NCBI GenBank assembly: GCA_963702995.1 | Contig: OY969783.1 | Span: 6,510,001 to 6,574,000 of the forward strand | Source of the DNA: MFD04580-c1 sp963702995 | GTDB lineage: Bacteria > Planctomycetota > Phycisphaerae > Tepidisphaerales > Tepidisphaeraceae | Direction: 5' to 3' | DNA length: 64,000 nt | Part shown: piece by piece, positions 1-11,606 of the stretch | Layout of the letters: every line of letters begins with the position of its first letter | Numbering within the stretch: the first letter of the stretch is position 1 | The notes under the pieces: generated by a model | The model's input: the letters and a program-made list of their open reading frames with translations, nothing else | The model's database searches: none | Told to the model about the DNA's origin: nothing | Made by a program: the position numbers and the translations under genes

Positions 1-77
1 GACCAGCCGGCCGGCAAAGGGGACCGTGCGGGAGTAGCGGCTCGCCGTATACCCGAAGCCCTAAGGTCCGGCTCCAC

Positions 78-3000
78 TTAGCTCATTCGCCCGGTGAGGC
101 TTGCGCAGACAGTCAGCAGCTCCGCCGGCTCCACCGGCTTCGCCACGTGCATGCGATACCCGGCGCAGCGCGCGCGCTGGCGATCTTCGGAACGGGCGAA
201 CGCCGTGAGCGCGATCGCAGGGGTCTTCCCGCCGCGATCGGGAGGCAGCGACGCGCACTTTGCGGATCAAGTCGTACCCGTCCTCCCCCGGCATGCCGAT
301 GTCGCTGACGAGCAGGACCGGCCGCTCGCGTTGGAGGGTTTCGAACGCCTCCGCCGCCGAGGCGGCCGTCAGCACGTTCGCGCCGCGTTCGCTGAAGATG
401 CGAGCGAGCATCTCGCGCGCGTCGGCGTCATCGTCCACGACCAGGACGGACAGCGCCTTGAGGCTGGGCAACTCCCCGCCGAACGTCTCGGCCCAGGTGG
501 GTCGCGGGTGCGGGCGGCCGTCGCCGTTCCCGTCGCCGTCCACCCGGGGCGTCGCCGCGGCGACTGGGAGCGGCAAGGCCATCGTGAACGTGCTGCCGCC
601 CCCTTTTCCGGGGCTCTTGGCGCGGACCGAGCCGCCGTGCAGCTCGGCGATCTGCTTCACAATGCTTAGCCCCAGCCCAAGCCCGCCGTGCTTCCGCGTG
701 GTGGAGGCGTCGGCCTGTCGGAAGCGTTCGAACACGTGCGGCAGGAACTCCGGCTCGATCCCTTCGCCGGTATCCGCGACGCTCAGCTCCAGGTGAGAGT
801 TCACGCGCTCCAGCACAATCTGCACGCGCCCGCTTCGAGGGGTGAACTTGATCGCGTTGGTCAGCAGGTTCCAGACGACCTGCTGAAGGCGCCCGGGGTC
901 CCCGGAGACAGGCCCCGCGTGCGGGTCGATCACCTTGACCAGCCGCACCCCCTTGGCCTCGGCCGCCGGATACACCGACTGGATCGCCTGCTCCACCACG
1001 TCAGCGAGCGACACGCGCTGCACCTCCAGCCGCACCTTTCCGGAGATGATGCGGCTCATGTCCAGAAGGTCTTCGATCATCTGGGTCTGGGCCGCGCGTT
1101 TCGCTCGATCGTCGCCAGGCCCTGGGCCAGGTCCTCGTCGTCCGGCGGGCCGCTTCGAAGGATCTGCGACCACCCCAGGATCGCGTTCAGCGGCGTGCGC
1201 AGCTCGTGGCTTAACGTGGCGAGGAACTCATCCTTCATCCGGCTGACCCGCTCGGCCTCTTCGCGCGCGTGTCGCTCGGCGGCCAGCATCTTTTCATTCC
1301 GATCCTGCGCCGCCTTGAGTTCGGTCACGTCCAGCGTTACCCCGTCAAACCGGGTCGGCGCGCCGCCGGCGTCAAAATAGGCGCGGCCCTTGGCCCGAAC
1401 CCACCGGACCCGACCTTCAGGCGAGACGGTGCGATACTCCACGTCGTACGGCTCGCCGCCGTAGACCGCGCGATGGACGGCCTTCCGCGTCGGCTCGCGA
1501 TCGTCGGGGTGCAGGATGGAGTAGAAGAGGTCAAAGTTGACTTCGGCGTCCGGCGGCAGCCAGAAATGCTCCTTGCACGTGGTGTTCCAAAGGATCCGGC
1601 CAAGCGGCAGCGGGCAATAGAACGTCCCCAATTCCCCCGCGGCCACCGAGATCGCCAGCCGCTCTTCGCTCTCCTGAAGCGCGGGTCACCCGAGCGCGCT
1701 CGATCGATTCCCAGCATCGACTGGCCACCAGCGTCACGGTCTCGATCTCGTTGGCCCTCCAGGCCCGGGGTGCGAGGTTGTGGACCGCCAGGATCGCCAC
1801 CAGCCGCCCGTCCTTCACCAGCGGCGCGGCGATGAACGCCCCGATCTGAAGCGATGCGAATCGCGCCCGCTCGGCGGGCGACAGAGCCGGGCCCGAGGTA
1901 TCCGGCTGGACGCACGGCCGATTGGCTCGGACCGCCTCAATGTGCGCGTCGCCAAAGTCCGAGATCCGATAGCGGCCGGCGATGCTCGGCACGCCCGGAG
2001 CGTATTCGCCAATGACCGTACAGTGGTCTTCGTCCGGATCGACCTCCGCGTAGATGACCCGGTCGAGCCCCAGGTACTGGGCCAGGGTTTTGGCCGCGGC
2101 GGCGGGGACCTCGGCCTGCCCGACCAGCGGCCGCAGAGCATCATCAAGGCGCACGATGAACCGGGCGCGCTCCTCACTTTGCAGCAGCGCAAGCTCGGCA
2201 AGCTTGCGTTCGGTGACGTCGGTGACGAGCCCGGTCAGGCGGATATCCCCGGTCGCCGCGTCGCGGCGGGCGTTGCCGCGCTCCTCGAGCCAGGCGATGT
2301 GGCCGTCGCGAGGCCGAATGACCCTGAATTCGCTGTGATACCCCTCGCCCCGCGTCACGGCCCGCCGCACGAGCGCCTGGTGCCGGGCCTGGTCGTCGGG
2401 GTGGACCAGCCGCAGGGCCTGATCGCTGCTTTGAAGAACCTGCCCGGCGAGCAGGCCAAAGACCTCGGCGGAGGTCGCCGACGCGGTGAGCGTGTTCGTG
2501 GAAGGGCACCACTCCCAAGCCGCCATGTGGGCGGCGGCGAGCGTCGCCTGGAGCCTCTGCTCGGCCGCGGCGAGCCGGCGCTCGAAGCGTCGGCGCTGCA
2601 CCTGGGCGTCAACCCGCGCCACCAGCTCCCGGGCGCTGAAAGGCTTGACGAGGTAATCGTCCGCGCCGGCGCGGATCGCCTCAAGGGTCGCCTCCTCGCC
2701 CGCGCGGGCGGAGACCAGCACGACCGGCGTTGCCATCAGCGCGGCGTCGGCGCGAAGCTCCGCGATCAGGCCGAAGCCGTCGAGGTTGGGCATCATGACG
2801 TCGGAAAGCACCAGCGCCGGAGCGGATCGACGCGCCGCGCAGCGCGTCGGCGCCGTCCACAACCGCCTCGATGTCATATCGATCGCAAAGCAGGCGACGG
2901 AGATAATCGCGCATGTCCGCGTTGTCGTCGGCGATGATGATCTTTTCGCGGCTTGTGTCGCCGGCGCTGGGGACGAGCCGCGTCACGGCGCCGTCGCCGC

Positions 3001-4875
3001 TGCCGGCGGGCACCAGCCCGCCGCCGGCTTCCATGTCCATCGAGCGCTCGCTCGCGGGGTCGCCCGCGGGGCCCCATCGCAGGGCCTCCTCGACGAACGG
3101 GTTGGCGCCAGCGCCGTGGAGGCGAGCGATCGCGTGGCGGCGATGCGGTCGGCCGGCAGATGCGCCCGCCCGGCCGGGATCGTCACCGTGAAAGCGCTGC
3201 CGTGACCCAGCTCGCTCTCGACGGTGACCGCGCCGCCGTGGATCTTCGCCAGCTCGTACACCAGGGCCAGGCCGATGCCCGTCCCTTCGTGCGTGCGGCC
3301 CTTGGTCCCTTCAACCCGGTGGAACCGCTCGAACAGCCGCGGGAGCTCTTCGGCCGGGATGCCGCCGCCACTGTCCCTCACAATCAGGTGAATCTTGTCC
3401 CGATCCTCCCGCAGGCTGACGGAGATCCCCCCTTCCAGCGTGAACTTGAAGGCGTTGGAGAGCAGGTTCAGGACAATCTTCTCCCACATGTCGTGGTCGA
3501 TGTACGCCGGCTGGGGAAGGGGCGGCGCGTCGATCGTCAGCGTCAGGCCGGCCTTCTCGATCGCGGAGCGGAAAACGCTCGCCAGCTCGGCGGTGTAAGC
3601 GGCCAGGTCGGTCGCCTCGAACGACGCCTGAACGCGGCCGGCCTCGATCCGGGAGAAGTCCAGCAGCGTGTTGACGAGCTTGAGCAGCCGCAGCCCGTTC
3701 CGATGGACGACGGTCAGCTCGTCAACGGCCCTGCGCGGCAGCGCGCCGTTTTGTAGCGAGAGCGTGTCGAGCAGCGGCCCGAGCATCAGGGTAAGCGGGG
3801 TCCGGAACTCGTGGCTGACGTTGGAGAAGAAGATGGTCTTGGCCCGGTCGAGCTCGGCCAGAGCCTCGGCGCGGCGGCGCTCGGCCTCGTACGCGCGGGC
3901 ATTGGCCAGGCCGGCGGCGACCTGGCCGACGAACAGCTCGATGAAACTTCGGTAGGCGTCGTCGAGGGGGCGGAATGGGTTCAAGCCGGCGATAAAGACG
4001 CCGGCGGGGCGGGGCTGCCCCTGTTGCGAGATGGGGAGCAGGATCGCCGCCTTGGGCGGCCGCGGCCACGGCCCGGACGGCAGGCCTGGGAACCGATCGG
4101 AAAGGTCGGGGACTATGTCCGCCTTGCTCTCCTCCAGCGCAAGCCTCGTTGGCCAGCGCGCATCGGGAGCGGCGGAGCCCAGAGTCGCGGGCGCCGCGGG
4201 GTGATCGGGCGAAATGCCGCACCGCGCGACGAGCCTGCCCACGCCCGAACCGCCGTCGAAGAGGTACGCCAGGACGAAGGGAAGGTCGCGGCTCTCGTTC
4301 CGGAGGCAGTCGCCGGCGGCGGCGAAGACGTCCGCTTCGGTGCTCGCCCTTGCCAGCCGAGCCGCCAGATCGCGCAGGATCGCCAGGCGCCGCTCGCCGA
4401 TCACGCGATCGGTCTCCTCGGTCACCACGCAAAAAATGCCCGAGACCTGCCCGGCATCGTCGAATAGGGGGCTATAGGAAAAGGTGTGATAGGTCTCCTC
4501 GACGTATCCGCTGCGCTCGAGGAAAAGGAGAAGCCCCTCGTCCCAGGTGGCCCTGCTGGTGGCCAGGACCGACTCGATGCGCGGGCCGATGTCCGACCAG
4601 ATCTCCTTCCAGACGTCCCGCGTGCGCGCGCCCAGCGCCCAGTCCCCTTTGACCCCCAGCGTTGGCAGGTATGCGTCGTTGAAAAGGAATGTCTGCTCCG
4701 CGCCCCATCCCATCCACATCGCGTACCGCGACCCGAGCATCACGCGGACGAGCGCTCGAAGCCCCTGCGGCCAGCGGGCAGGCGGGCCCATCGCGGTGGC
4801 GGTCCAGTCGAGGGCCGCCATCCGACCGCCCATGACGCCGCCACCGTCGAACAGCGTATCGCGGGTGGCGGTCAT
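78..4875 (-). CDS. Giant double-core hybrid sensor histidine kinase (frame-broken)
   Basis: Restored product is about 1,600 residues. From the start, the order is PAS-like sensor (about 4840-4400), GAF (4390-3860), HisKA with H-box SHEFRTPLTLM (near 3800), HATPase (to 3170), receiver (ADDNADMRD, LSDVMMPNLDG, LVKPFS; 2965-2600), PAS (2570-2190), GAF (2160-1700), PAS (1640-1310), a second HisKA (LSHELRTPLNAI, near 1230), HATPase (900-600) and a terminal receiver (VVDDDADARE, SDIGMPGEDG). This is a cytoplasmic phosphorelay protein; no membrane segment was seen. Frame changes lie near 3070, 2830, 1680, 1090 and 250, and the domain text continues cleanly in another frame each time. ATG 4875 is preferred over TTG 4899 because a GAGG lies 6 bases upstream. 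The restored stop is at 78-80. The cognate signal is unknown. The family call is firm; whether it is one intact gene depends on the frame changes being errors. Confidence 0.85.
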
Positions 4876-5026
4876 GGGGCCCTCATTCGTCTTGCTCAAC
4901 TTTCATCTGATCGGCCGCTATAGGCGCCGCGGCGGCCGCGATCTTACCGCCAGCGGGGTGGGCGACAGCGCCACCGATCGCGGTTTAGAACCCCTCTGCC
5001 GCAACTAAGTAGCAACGCATAAAGAA

Positions 5027-5557
5027 TCATGCAGCTTTTTTCCCGATCAGGTCGTCATGATCAAACATGAATCCCATTTTCGCGCGGTGGCCGTTGACCT
5101 GACCGACACCTTTGCGGAACGCGACGACCAGATTGTCGATCGTCTCGAACAGTACGTTGGCGATGAGGGTTCGCTTCAAATGCCCCCACAGACGCTCGAT
5201 CAGGTTCAGGCTCGGGCAATAGGGAGGCAGCCAGTAAATCTCGACCTGATCCCGATGAGCCGCGAGCCACACCTCGACGGCCTTGGTGTGGTGGAAACGC
5301 CCGTTGTCGCAGACCAGCCGCACCTTGCGGCCGGCGTAGGCGGCGACGAGCGCGATGAGGAACGTGATGAAATGTGTGCCGCTCTTGCTGTCGGCGATCG
5401 TGTGGGTGATCTTCCCCGTCTTGTAGTCGACACCCCCGTAGACGACCTGCTTTTCGTTCTGGCCGGGAGCGGGGACCTCCGGCTGCGTCCCGACGGGCGA
5501 CCACATCCGCGTCAGCGTCGGATGACGGTGGATCTCGACCTCGTCCTGAAACACCAA
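5027..5557 (-). CDS. IS630 transposase, DDE catalytic part (OrfB)
   Basis: Catalytic half of the IS630 transposase. The DDE triad is visible: first Asp in FQDEVEIHRHP, second in LVCDNGRFHH, and Glu in SLNLIERLW. Length and spacing match the family's C-terminal domain. There is no independent ribosome site at its first Met. The open frame extends back through AAEALVFQ to the A9 run, so it is probably translated only as a -1 frameshift fusion with OrfA. Confidence 0.9.
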   Translation of the reverse strand: MVFQDEVEIHRHPTLTRMWSPVGTQPEVPAPGQNEKQVVYGGVDYKTGKITHTIADSKSGTHFITFLIALVAAYAGRKVRLVCDNGRFHHTKAVEVWLAAHRDQVEIYWLPPYCPSLNLIERLWGHLKRTLIANVLFETIDNLVVAFRKGVGQVNGHRAKMGFMFDHDDLIGKKAA

Positions 5558-5577
5558 CGCCTCGGCGGCGTTCTTCC

Positions 5578-6099
5578 TCAGCGCTTTTTTTTTAGGATCA
5601 GAAGTTCGGCCTTGGCCTTCTCGAACGCCGCCTCGTCGCGTTTGCCTTTCATCGTGTGCTTGGGACGCTGGAACGAAAACCCGTGGCGGTGCAGCAGGCG
5701 TGTGAGCTGGTCCTCGCCGAAGCTGATGCCGGTGGTCTTGGCCAGGTGCGCCGCCAAGCGCGCGACGGACCAGGTGGAGAAGCCGTACCCCAGCGTCATG
5801 GGATTGACGGCCACGGCCTGGCGCATCCGCTCGATAAACTCGGGCGTCGCCCGGCTGGGCCGACCGGTCGGTTTGATCGGCGTCAGCGCCGCGACGCCAC
5901 CCTTGCGGTACAGGCGTCGAACGCGGACGACAGTGTCAGTGCCGCACCCGACGTCCTCGGCGATCGACTTGATCGTCTCGCGCGAGTCCGACTTCAAAAC
6001 GATCAGGCAATTCCGAAAGACGTCCGCGGATTTGGCTGAGAAGCGTGCCTGGTCTAATTCGTTCCACTGCTCTTCCGTGAGCTCGATACCTCGACCCAT
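5578..6099 (-). CDS. IS630 transposase, N-terminal DNA-binding part (OrfA)
   Basis: Encodes the helix-turn-helix half of an IS630 transposase: an HTH around SIAEDVGCGTDTVVRVRRLY followed by a second winged-helix-like part ending in the GFSFQRPKH motif that precedes the catalytic domain in this family. ATG 6099 is preferred over GTG 6111 because GGAGG lies 5 bases upstream. The frame stops just after the run of nine A (LKKKR-stop). A -1 slip on that run continues as LKKKALRKNAAEALVFQDE into OrfB, so the functional product is likely the fused protein. Confidence 0.88.
   Translation of the reverse strand: MGRGIELTEEQWNELDQARFSAKSADVFRNCLIVLKSDSRETIKSIAEDVGCGTDTVVRVRRLYRKGGVAALTPIKPTGRPSRATPEFIERMRQAVAVNPMTLGYGFSTWSVARLAAHLAKTTGISFGEDQLTRLLHRHGFSFQRPKHTMKGKRDEAAFEKAKAELLILKKKR
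5585..5593 (-). promoter_or_regulatory. A9 slippery run for programmed -1 frameshift in IS630
   Basis: Nine consecutive A on the coding strand (T9 on +). Frame 0 reads CTA AAA AAA AAG CGC TGA and stops. Re-reading one A gives CTA AAA AAA AAA GCG and opens the catalytic frame. IS630-group elements are known to use A-rich slippage sites of this kind. The site lies exactly at the OrfA/OrfB junction. Confidence 0.8.
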
Positions 6100-6421
6100 G
6101 AGAACCTCCACGCGGCTCCGCCGCTTGGAAAGATATCGTCAGAGGTTGGATAGTTGAATGAGACATTGTGCGGTGCTACTTAGCCCGCACATCTTGCGGC
6201 GGGGGCAACCCCATCTCAAATAGTTACGGTGCGATTGTGGGGAATCGGTGGGAACGAAGGCGAACTCATCCGTTCACCGATTGGAAGCGCTGTTCCCGAT
6301 CCGACGATCCAAACTGTTCTTCGGACCCCCGAAGTTATCGGCCAACGGAGCTTGAACTCAAACGCGCAAAAAAAGCGGGTTTCAGTTCGGCACCGCTACG
6401 TAGTCTAGGCACGATTCGGCG

Positions 6422-9400
6422 TCATCGGTGTGAATCGACCACGCGGCGGATTGCCTGCGTGAGCAACGTGGGGTTCACCGGTTTCACCAGATGTTCGCTG
6501 AAGCCGGCGGCACGGCCCTCGAGCAGGTCGCGCTCGGTCCCGTAACCGGTCAGAGCGATCCCGGGGATCGGCTGGACTGCCCGGACGCGGCGCATCAGGT
6601 CGTAGCCGCTGGCGTCCGGCAGGCCGACATCACTCACGATGATGTCAAACGGCGCGGCGGCCGCGATCTGCAACGCGGACGCCGCCGTGTGGGCCACAGC
6701 CAGGTCAAAACCTTCGCTGGTCAGGATGATCCGCAGCGCGCGGGCGGTATCGACATGGTCCTCGACCAGCAGCACCCGCGCCGGCCGGACCGGCGCCCCC
6801 GCCCCGTCGGCCCCGTTCTCCTCCGGCCCGCTCGCGGCCGGCGCCTGTTCCGGGATGAGCGGGAGCCGCACGGTGAATGTCGCGCCGTGCCCCACGCCCT
6901 CACTGCGGGCGACGATCGCGCCTCGATGCGCTTCGACGATGCTCTTGGCGATCGCCAGCCCGAGCCCCATCCCGCCAAACTTATAGGCCGTCCGATTCGC
7001 GCCTTGTTCAAAGGCGTCGAAGATGCGGCCGATCGCGTCCGACGGGATCCCTATGCCCCCGTCCGTCACGCTGACCTGGATATCGGAGCCTTCCGCCCCG
7101 TCGCTGGCCACATGAATCGTGCCCCCTTCGGGCGAAAACTTGATCGCATTGTGGAGCAGGTTCCAGATGACCTGCTGGAGCCGCGCGGGGTCTCCCTCGA
7201 TCGCATCCGATGGGGCGGACAACTGATCGACGATCCGGATGTTCTTCGAGGCGGCCGGCTCGCCGCAGATCGAGATCGCGTGGCGCACGATCGCGTGGAG
7301 GCTGGCTGGTCGAACCTGCATGTGGAGCTTGCCGCTTAGAATGCGGCTCATGTCCAGAAGGTCGTCGATCAGGCGCGATTCCAGCTCCACGTTGCGACAG
7401 ATCGTGCCGAGCGCCTCGCGGGTGTCGGTCGGCAGGTCTGGCCTCCGCTGCAGCATCGACGCCATCAGCAGCACGGGCGAAAGCGGGGTCCGCAGCTCGT
7501 GGGAGAGCATGGCCAGGAAGCGATCCTTGGCGCGGTTGGCCGATTCGGCTTCTTCCTTGGCGGACTGAAGCTCTTCGTTGGATTGTTGCAGTTCGCGCAC
7601 CGCTGCACGATCTCCGCGGCCATGCACTGCGCCTGGGAGTCGAGCGCGGTGCCGCCGGCGCCTTGCGTCGCCCGAACGTACTCGGTGACGTCCTCAACCC
7701 GGAAGATGATGAAGTGCAAATCCCCCCGCGGGCCCAGGACGGGCGAGTTGAGCGGGCTCCAGAATCGTTCTTCATACCCGCCGCCGGGCGCGGGATGGTG
7801 TAGGGCTGAACGCCCAGCACGTCGGCGCGGCGGGTTTCACGGGCCCGGTGGAGCGAGCGGCGCAGGGCGGTCAAGGCTTCATCCCCCGCCGGGCCGGGGC
7901 TCACCGGGAAGATGTCGAAGATGCCGCGGCCCATGATCTGATCGCGGCTCGTGCGCGTCGCGGCGATGTAGGCGTCGCTGGCGGCCTTGATCGTGAAGTT
8001 GGGGTCCAGCACCAGGTACATCCCCGGCGCCGACTCGAACAGGGCCTGATAATGCCGCTCGACCTCTTCGGAGCGCTTGCGGGCGGTGATGTCCATCACC
8101 CCGCCGATCATTCGGGCCGGCACTCCATGATCCGATGGAAGCGCCCTGCCGAAGCTGGCGACCCAGCGGACCTCCCCGTCCGGGTGGACCACCCGGTACT
8201 CGGCCTGGTAGTCCGTCCCGGCGTCGATCGCGACGCGGGTCGCGGCCGCCACCCGTTGACGATCCTCGGGATGAACCCGCGCGAGGAATTCCTCCGGCGT
8301 CCCCTGCGACGTCTCATTGCCCAAGCCCATGATCTGGCGGTGGCGATGGTCCCAGCGAACAATGCGGGTCGCCAGGCCCCAGTCCCAGAAGCCCATGCCG
8401 GCGGCCTCGACGACCACTCGCGACCGCATCTCGCTTTCGCGGAGGGCCTCTTCGACGTGGCGGCGCTCGGTGATCTCGACGAAAGTCACGACGATGCCAT
8501 CGACCTGCCCGTCAGGCGTGCGGTAAGGGAGGATCCGCCGGACGTACCACCGGCCGCTTTCGCTCCGGACCTCGCGCTCCCTGGGGGCGAGGGTCGCCAG
8601 CACCTCCTGGGCGTCCTGGAGCAGGTCCGGGTCCTCGAACTTACGCGCAGATCGACCAAGGGCCGGCCGACGTCGGTCGGGATGAGTACGATCAGGTCTT
8701 GGACGGCTGGCGTGAAACGCCGGATCCGGTAGCGGACGTCGAGGAAGATCACGGCGATGTTCGTGCTGCTGAGCAGGCTCGACAGGTCGCTGGTGGTACG
8801 GTCCAGCTCCTCCATCTTGGCCTGCAACTGCGCGTTGACCGTCGTCAGCTCCTCGTTGAGGCTTTGCAGCTCTTCCTTGCCTGTCTCAAGCTCCTCATTG
8901 CTGCTTTGCAGCTCCTCATTGATGCTCGTGATCTCCTCGTTCGACGCCTTGAGCTCCTCGTTGCTGGTCTGGAGTTCCTCGATCGCGCCTTCCAGGACTT
9001 CTCGCACGCGATGAAGTTCCGACGTGACAGCCTCGGCCTCCATCTGTTCGCTGAAAGAGGGGCCACTCGGCACGCCGCCGGCCGAGCCGATGTCCGCCGG
9101 GTTAACGGCAGCCAGGTCGATATCCAGCTTCTCGAAGAAGCTGACGACATAGCGGCCGGCGACGCCGTGTTGAAGCGGCTCGGCCCAGACTTCAAGGCGG
9201 CGCTGGCCGTGCTCGGTCTGCACGGTCCCGCCGCGAACGGTTGCGAGCGACCGCTGGCTCATCGCCCGCTGCCAGCGCCACCCGGACGGCCGGGCGGACC
9301 GGCTCGCGCACCAGTTGCAGCAGATCCTGCGTCGGCTCACCCGCGGGGTGGTTGAGAAAACGATCCGTGTCACCGTGGTAGTAGATCGCGCGTCCCTCGC

Positions 9401-11118
9401 CATCGACGATCACCGAAGGGGGCGCGAACCGCAGCAGCAGCGCGGTTGGCGAGGGTCGCCAGATACGCGGCCGACTGGGGTTCGGCATCCCGTGGCGCGG
9501 CGGTTTCCGCGCGCCGAGCGCGGGCCGCGAGGAAGCGACCCGCCGGGAACTCCACGGTCCCGTATCGGGTAGTGCCAACACGCCTGAAGATCCTCGCCTT
9601 CTTGTCGATCGGCTCGAACATCTCCCCCGACGGCCCGACCGTCTCGCTTGTCCCCAGGAAGAGCACCCCGTCGGGGCGGAGCGAAAAGTGGACCAGGGAC
9701 AACACGCGCTGCTGGACGGCGGGCTCGAGGTAGATCAGCAGGTTCCGGCAGGTGCAGAGGTCCAGCCGGCTGAAGGGCGGGTCGTGAAGGAGGTTCTGCG
9801 GAGCAAAAATGACGAGTTGCGCACATCGGGGCGAACGCGATAGAAGGCGCCTTCGCGGTCGAAAAAACGTGCGAGCCGCGCGGGTGAGACCGATGCCTCG
9901 ATCCCGCCGGGGAACACGCCCGCGCGCGCCTGCGCCAGCGTGCGCTCAGCGGTATCGGTGGCGAAGATCTTGATGTCGAATCGCTTCCCCACATTGGCGG
10001 CCGCCTCGAGGAAGAGGATGCCCAGCGTATAAGCCTCATCACCGCTGCTGCACGCGGTGACCCACGCGCGGATCTCCGACCCGTCGGGCCGCTCGGCGAC
10101 CAACGGCGCGATGACCTGATCCGCCAGGGCGACCCAGGCGTCGGGGTCTCGAAAAAAGCCGGTCACGTGGATCTTCAGGTCGTCGGCGAGCGCCTCGATT
10201 TCGATCGGGCGTGCCGGAGGGACTTGGCGTACTCCGCCATCCGCGTGAACTGATGCAGGCTCATCCGGCGCTGGATCCGTCGGATGAGCGTCGGTTGCTT
10301 GTAGCCGCTGAAGTCTTCCCGTGCGCGGCCGCGAAGAAGAGCCAGGATTTCGGTCAGCGCCTGCCCCTCGCGAATCGCGAGTTCCTCGGCGGATTCCTCG
10401 CCGGTGACGTAGGGGTGCTTCGCGTAGAGCGCGAGCACGGCCGGCATCTCGGATGGACGAAGGACGAAGTCGGCCATCCCGCTGTCGATCAGGGATCGCG
10501 GCATCTGCGCGAACTTGGCCGAATCGGGGTCCTGGGCGATGCAGATGCCGCCGACCGCCTTTACCGACTCCGCCCCGGCGGTGCCGTTGGAATCCATCCC
10601 GCTCATGATGACGCAGATCGCGCGCTCGCGCTGCTCGTCGGCGAGGGAGCGGAAGAAATCGTCGATGGGTCGGTTGCGGCCGGGCCCGTCCAGCGGCTCG
10701 CCGAGGTGGAATGCGCCCGCTCGAGGGTGAGGGTGTGGCCGGGGCGGATCACATAGACGACGTTCGGCTCGATCGCCATCCCCTCCACCACCAGCCTCAC
10801 CGGCATCCGGGTATGGAGGGCGAGCAACTCGGCCAGCAGGCTTTCGCGTTTGGGGGGCAGGTGCTGGACGAGGACAAACGCCATCCCCGTGTCGGCCGCC
10901 ACGTGGTCAAGGAATTCGGAGTAGGCTTCGAGGCCGCCGGCGCTGGCGCCGATGCCGACCACCGCGAAGGGGAGGCGGGGCGTTGCTTCTTCGTCAACCG
11001 GCTGACGGGGGGACTCGGGCTGACGGAGCGACTCTCTTTGTGGAGTGGGATCGGGCTGCCGTCGGGGCTCTGGCGGCCCGTCGGCTTCCGTTGAAGGTTC
11101 GTTACCGTTCATGCTCAT
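6422..11118 (-). CDS. CheB-CheR-PAS-histidine kinase-receiver fusion (frame-broken)
   Basis: Restored product is about 1,560 residues. Order: CheB methylesterase (VGIGASAGGLEAY, VQHLPPKRES, MSGMDSNGTAG hold the Ser/His/Asp sites), CheR methyltransferase (HQFTRMAEYAK; VTACSSGDEAYTLG SAM site; LDLCTCRNLLIY), a coiled coil of repeated SNEELxxSNEE (9000-8770), three PAS domains (8760-7650), HisKA (LSHELRTPLSPV, near 7500), HATPase and a C-terminal receiver (LLVEDHVDTARA, VSDVGLPDASG, HLVKPVN). Frame changes lie near 10690, 10190, 9790, 9420, 9280, 8650, 7780 and 7600. ATG 11118 is chosen because GGGA lies just upstream; ATG 11112 is the alternative. No che receptor, CheA or CheW lies nearby, so a role outside classical chemotaxis is likely (inference). 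Confidence 0.85.
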
Positions 11119-11606
11119 AGAAGTCCCGACCTTTGACGGCAGCAGAGCAACTATGGGCAATCGCTGCACCAAGGCGGCGACGCTGGCAATCTGGGCCGAT
11201 CCGACCGATTCTAACGAGAAATGAAGGAGTTCGGAACGCCAAATTGTCTGCGCCACGCCGGCTGACAAGTGATTGGGCGTGGCCAGCTTTTGCGGCGGTG
11301 TACCGCCGAAACGTCGGGCGTGGTTTGATCACGGCACCGCGTGATGAGGCGTGGTGGTTCCCACATTTGGTTTCCGCGCTTCGGGCCTGAGTGATTCGTT
11401 CTGTTCGATATTCCCAGGATCCGGGTCCATTGTGGCAGGCACACTCCGTGTGCCGTCCGCGAAGTCATTAGTCCGACCCCGGCGGGAGAGGGGACCAGAC
11501 ACTGTTCGGCGCGCGGTGGGGATTCACGCGTTGGGACGCAACAATCCGCCCCCGCATCACCTGCCTGCAGGCCACGGGCCTGCTTGCAGGTCACGGGTTT
11601 GTTGCG
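11119..11606. other. Intergenic gap with a tandem 19-bp repeat and degraded palindromes
   Basis: No credible gene. It holds a degenerate relative of the GGCGTGGT..ACCACGCC palindromes at 11316-11363 and a direct tandem duplication of a 19-bp unit (CCTGCCTGCAGGCCACGGG) at 11560-11597, just past the M48 protease stop. The duplication contains short CCTGC/GCAGG inverted steps that could form a hairpin in the protease transcript. The promoter of the CheB-CheR-kinase gene must lie in the left part, but no clear -35/-10 pair was seen. Confidence 0.55.

Larger units (their letters stand above)
5006..6182 (-). mobile_element. Complete IS630-family insertion sequence
   Basis: About 1.18 kb, bounded by inverted ends that begin CTAAGTAGCA and then diverge gradually (left 5005-5031, right 6157-6183). 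The TA dinucleotides at 5006-5007 and 6181-6182 fit the TA target duplication known for the IS630/Tc1-mariner group. It carries one transposase split into two overlapping reading frames joined at an A9 run. It sits in the gap between two kinase genes and appears to interrupt no gene. Both ends and all DDE residues are present, so it may still be active (inference). Confidence 0.9.

Noticed and set aside
5057..6157. Plus-strand open frame of 366 codons across the IS element
   Set aside because: Antisense to the transposase; no motif, and HTH/DDE residues are on the - strand.
78..11118. Considered the broken kinases as true pseudogenes
   Set aside because: The same kind of break occurs in core genes across the window, and domain residues remain intact between breaks, so sequence error is more likely.
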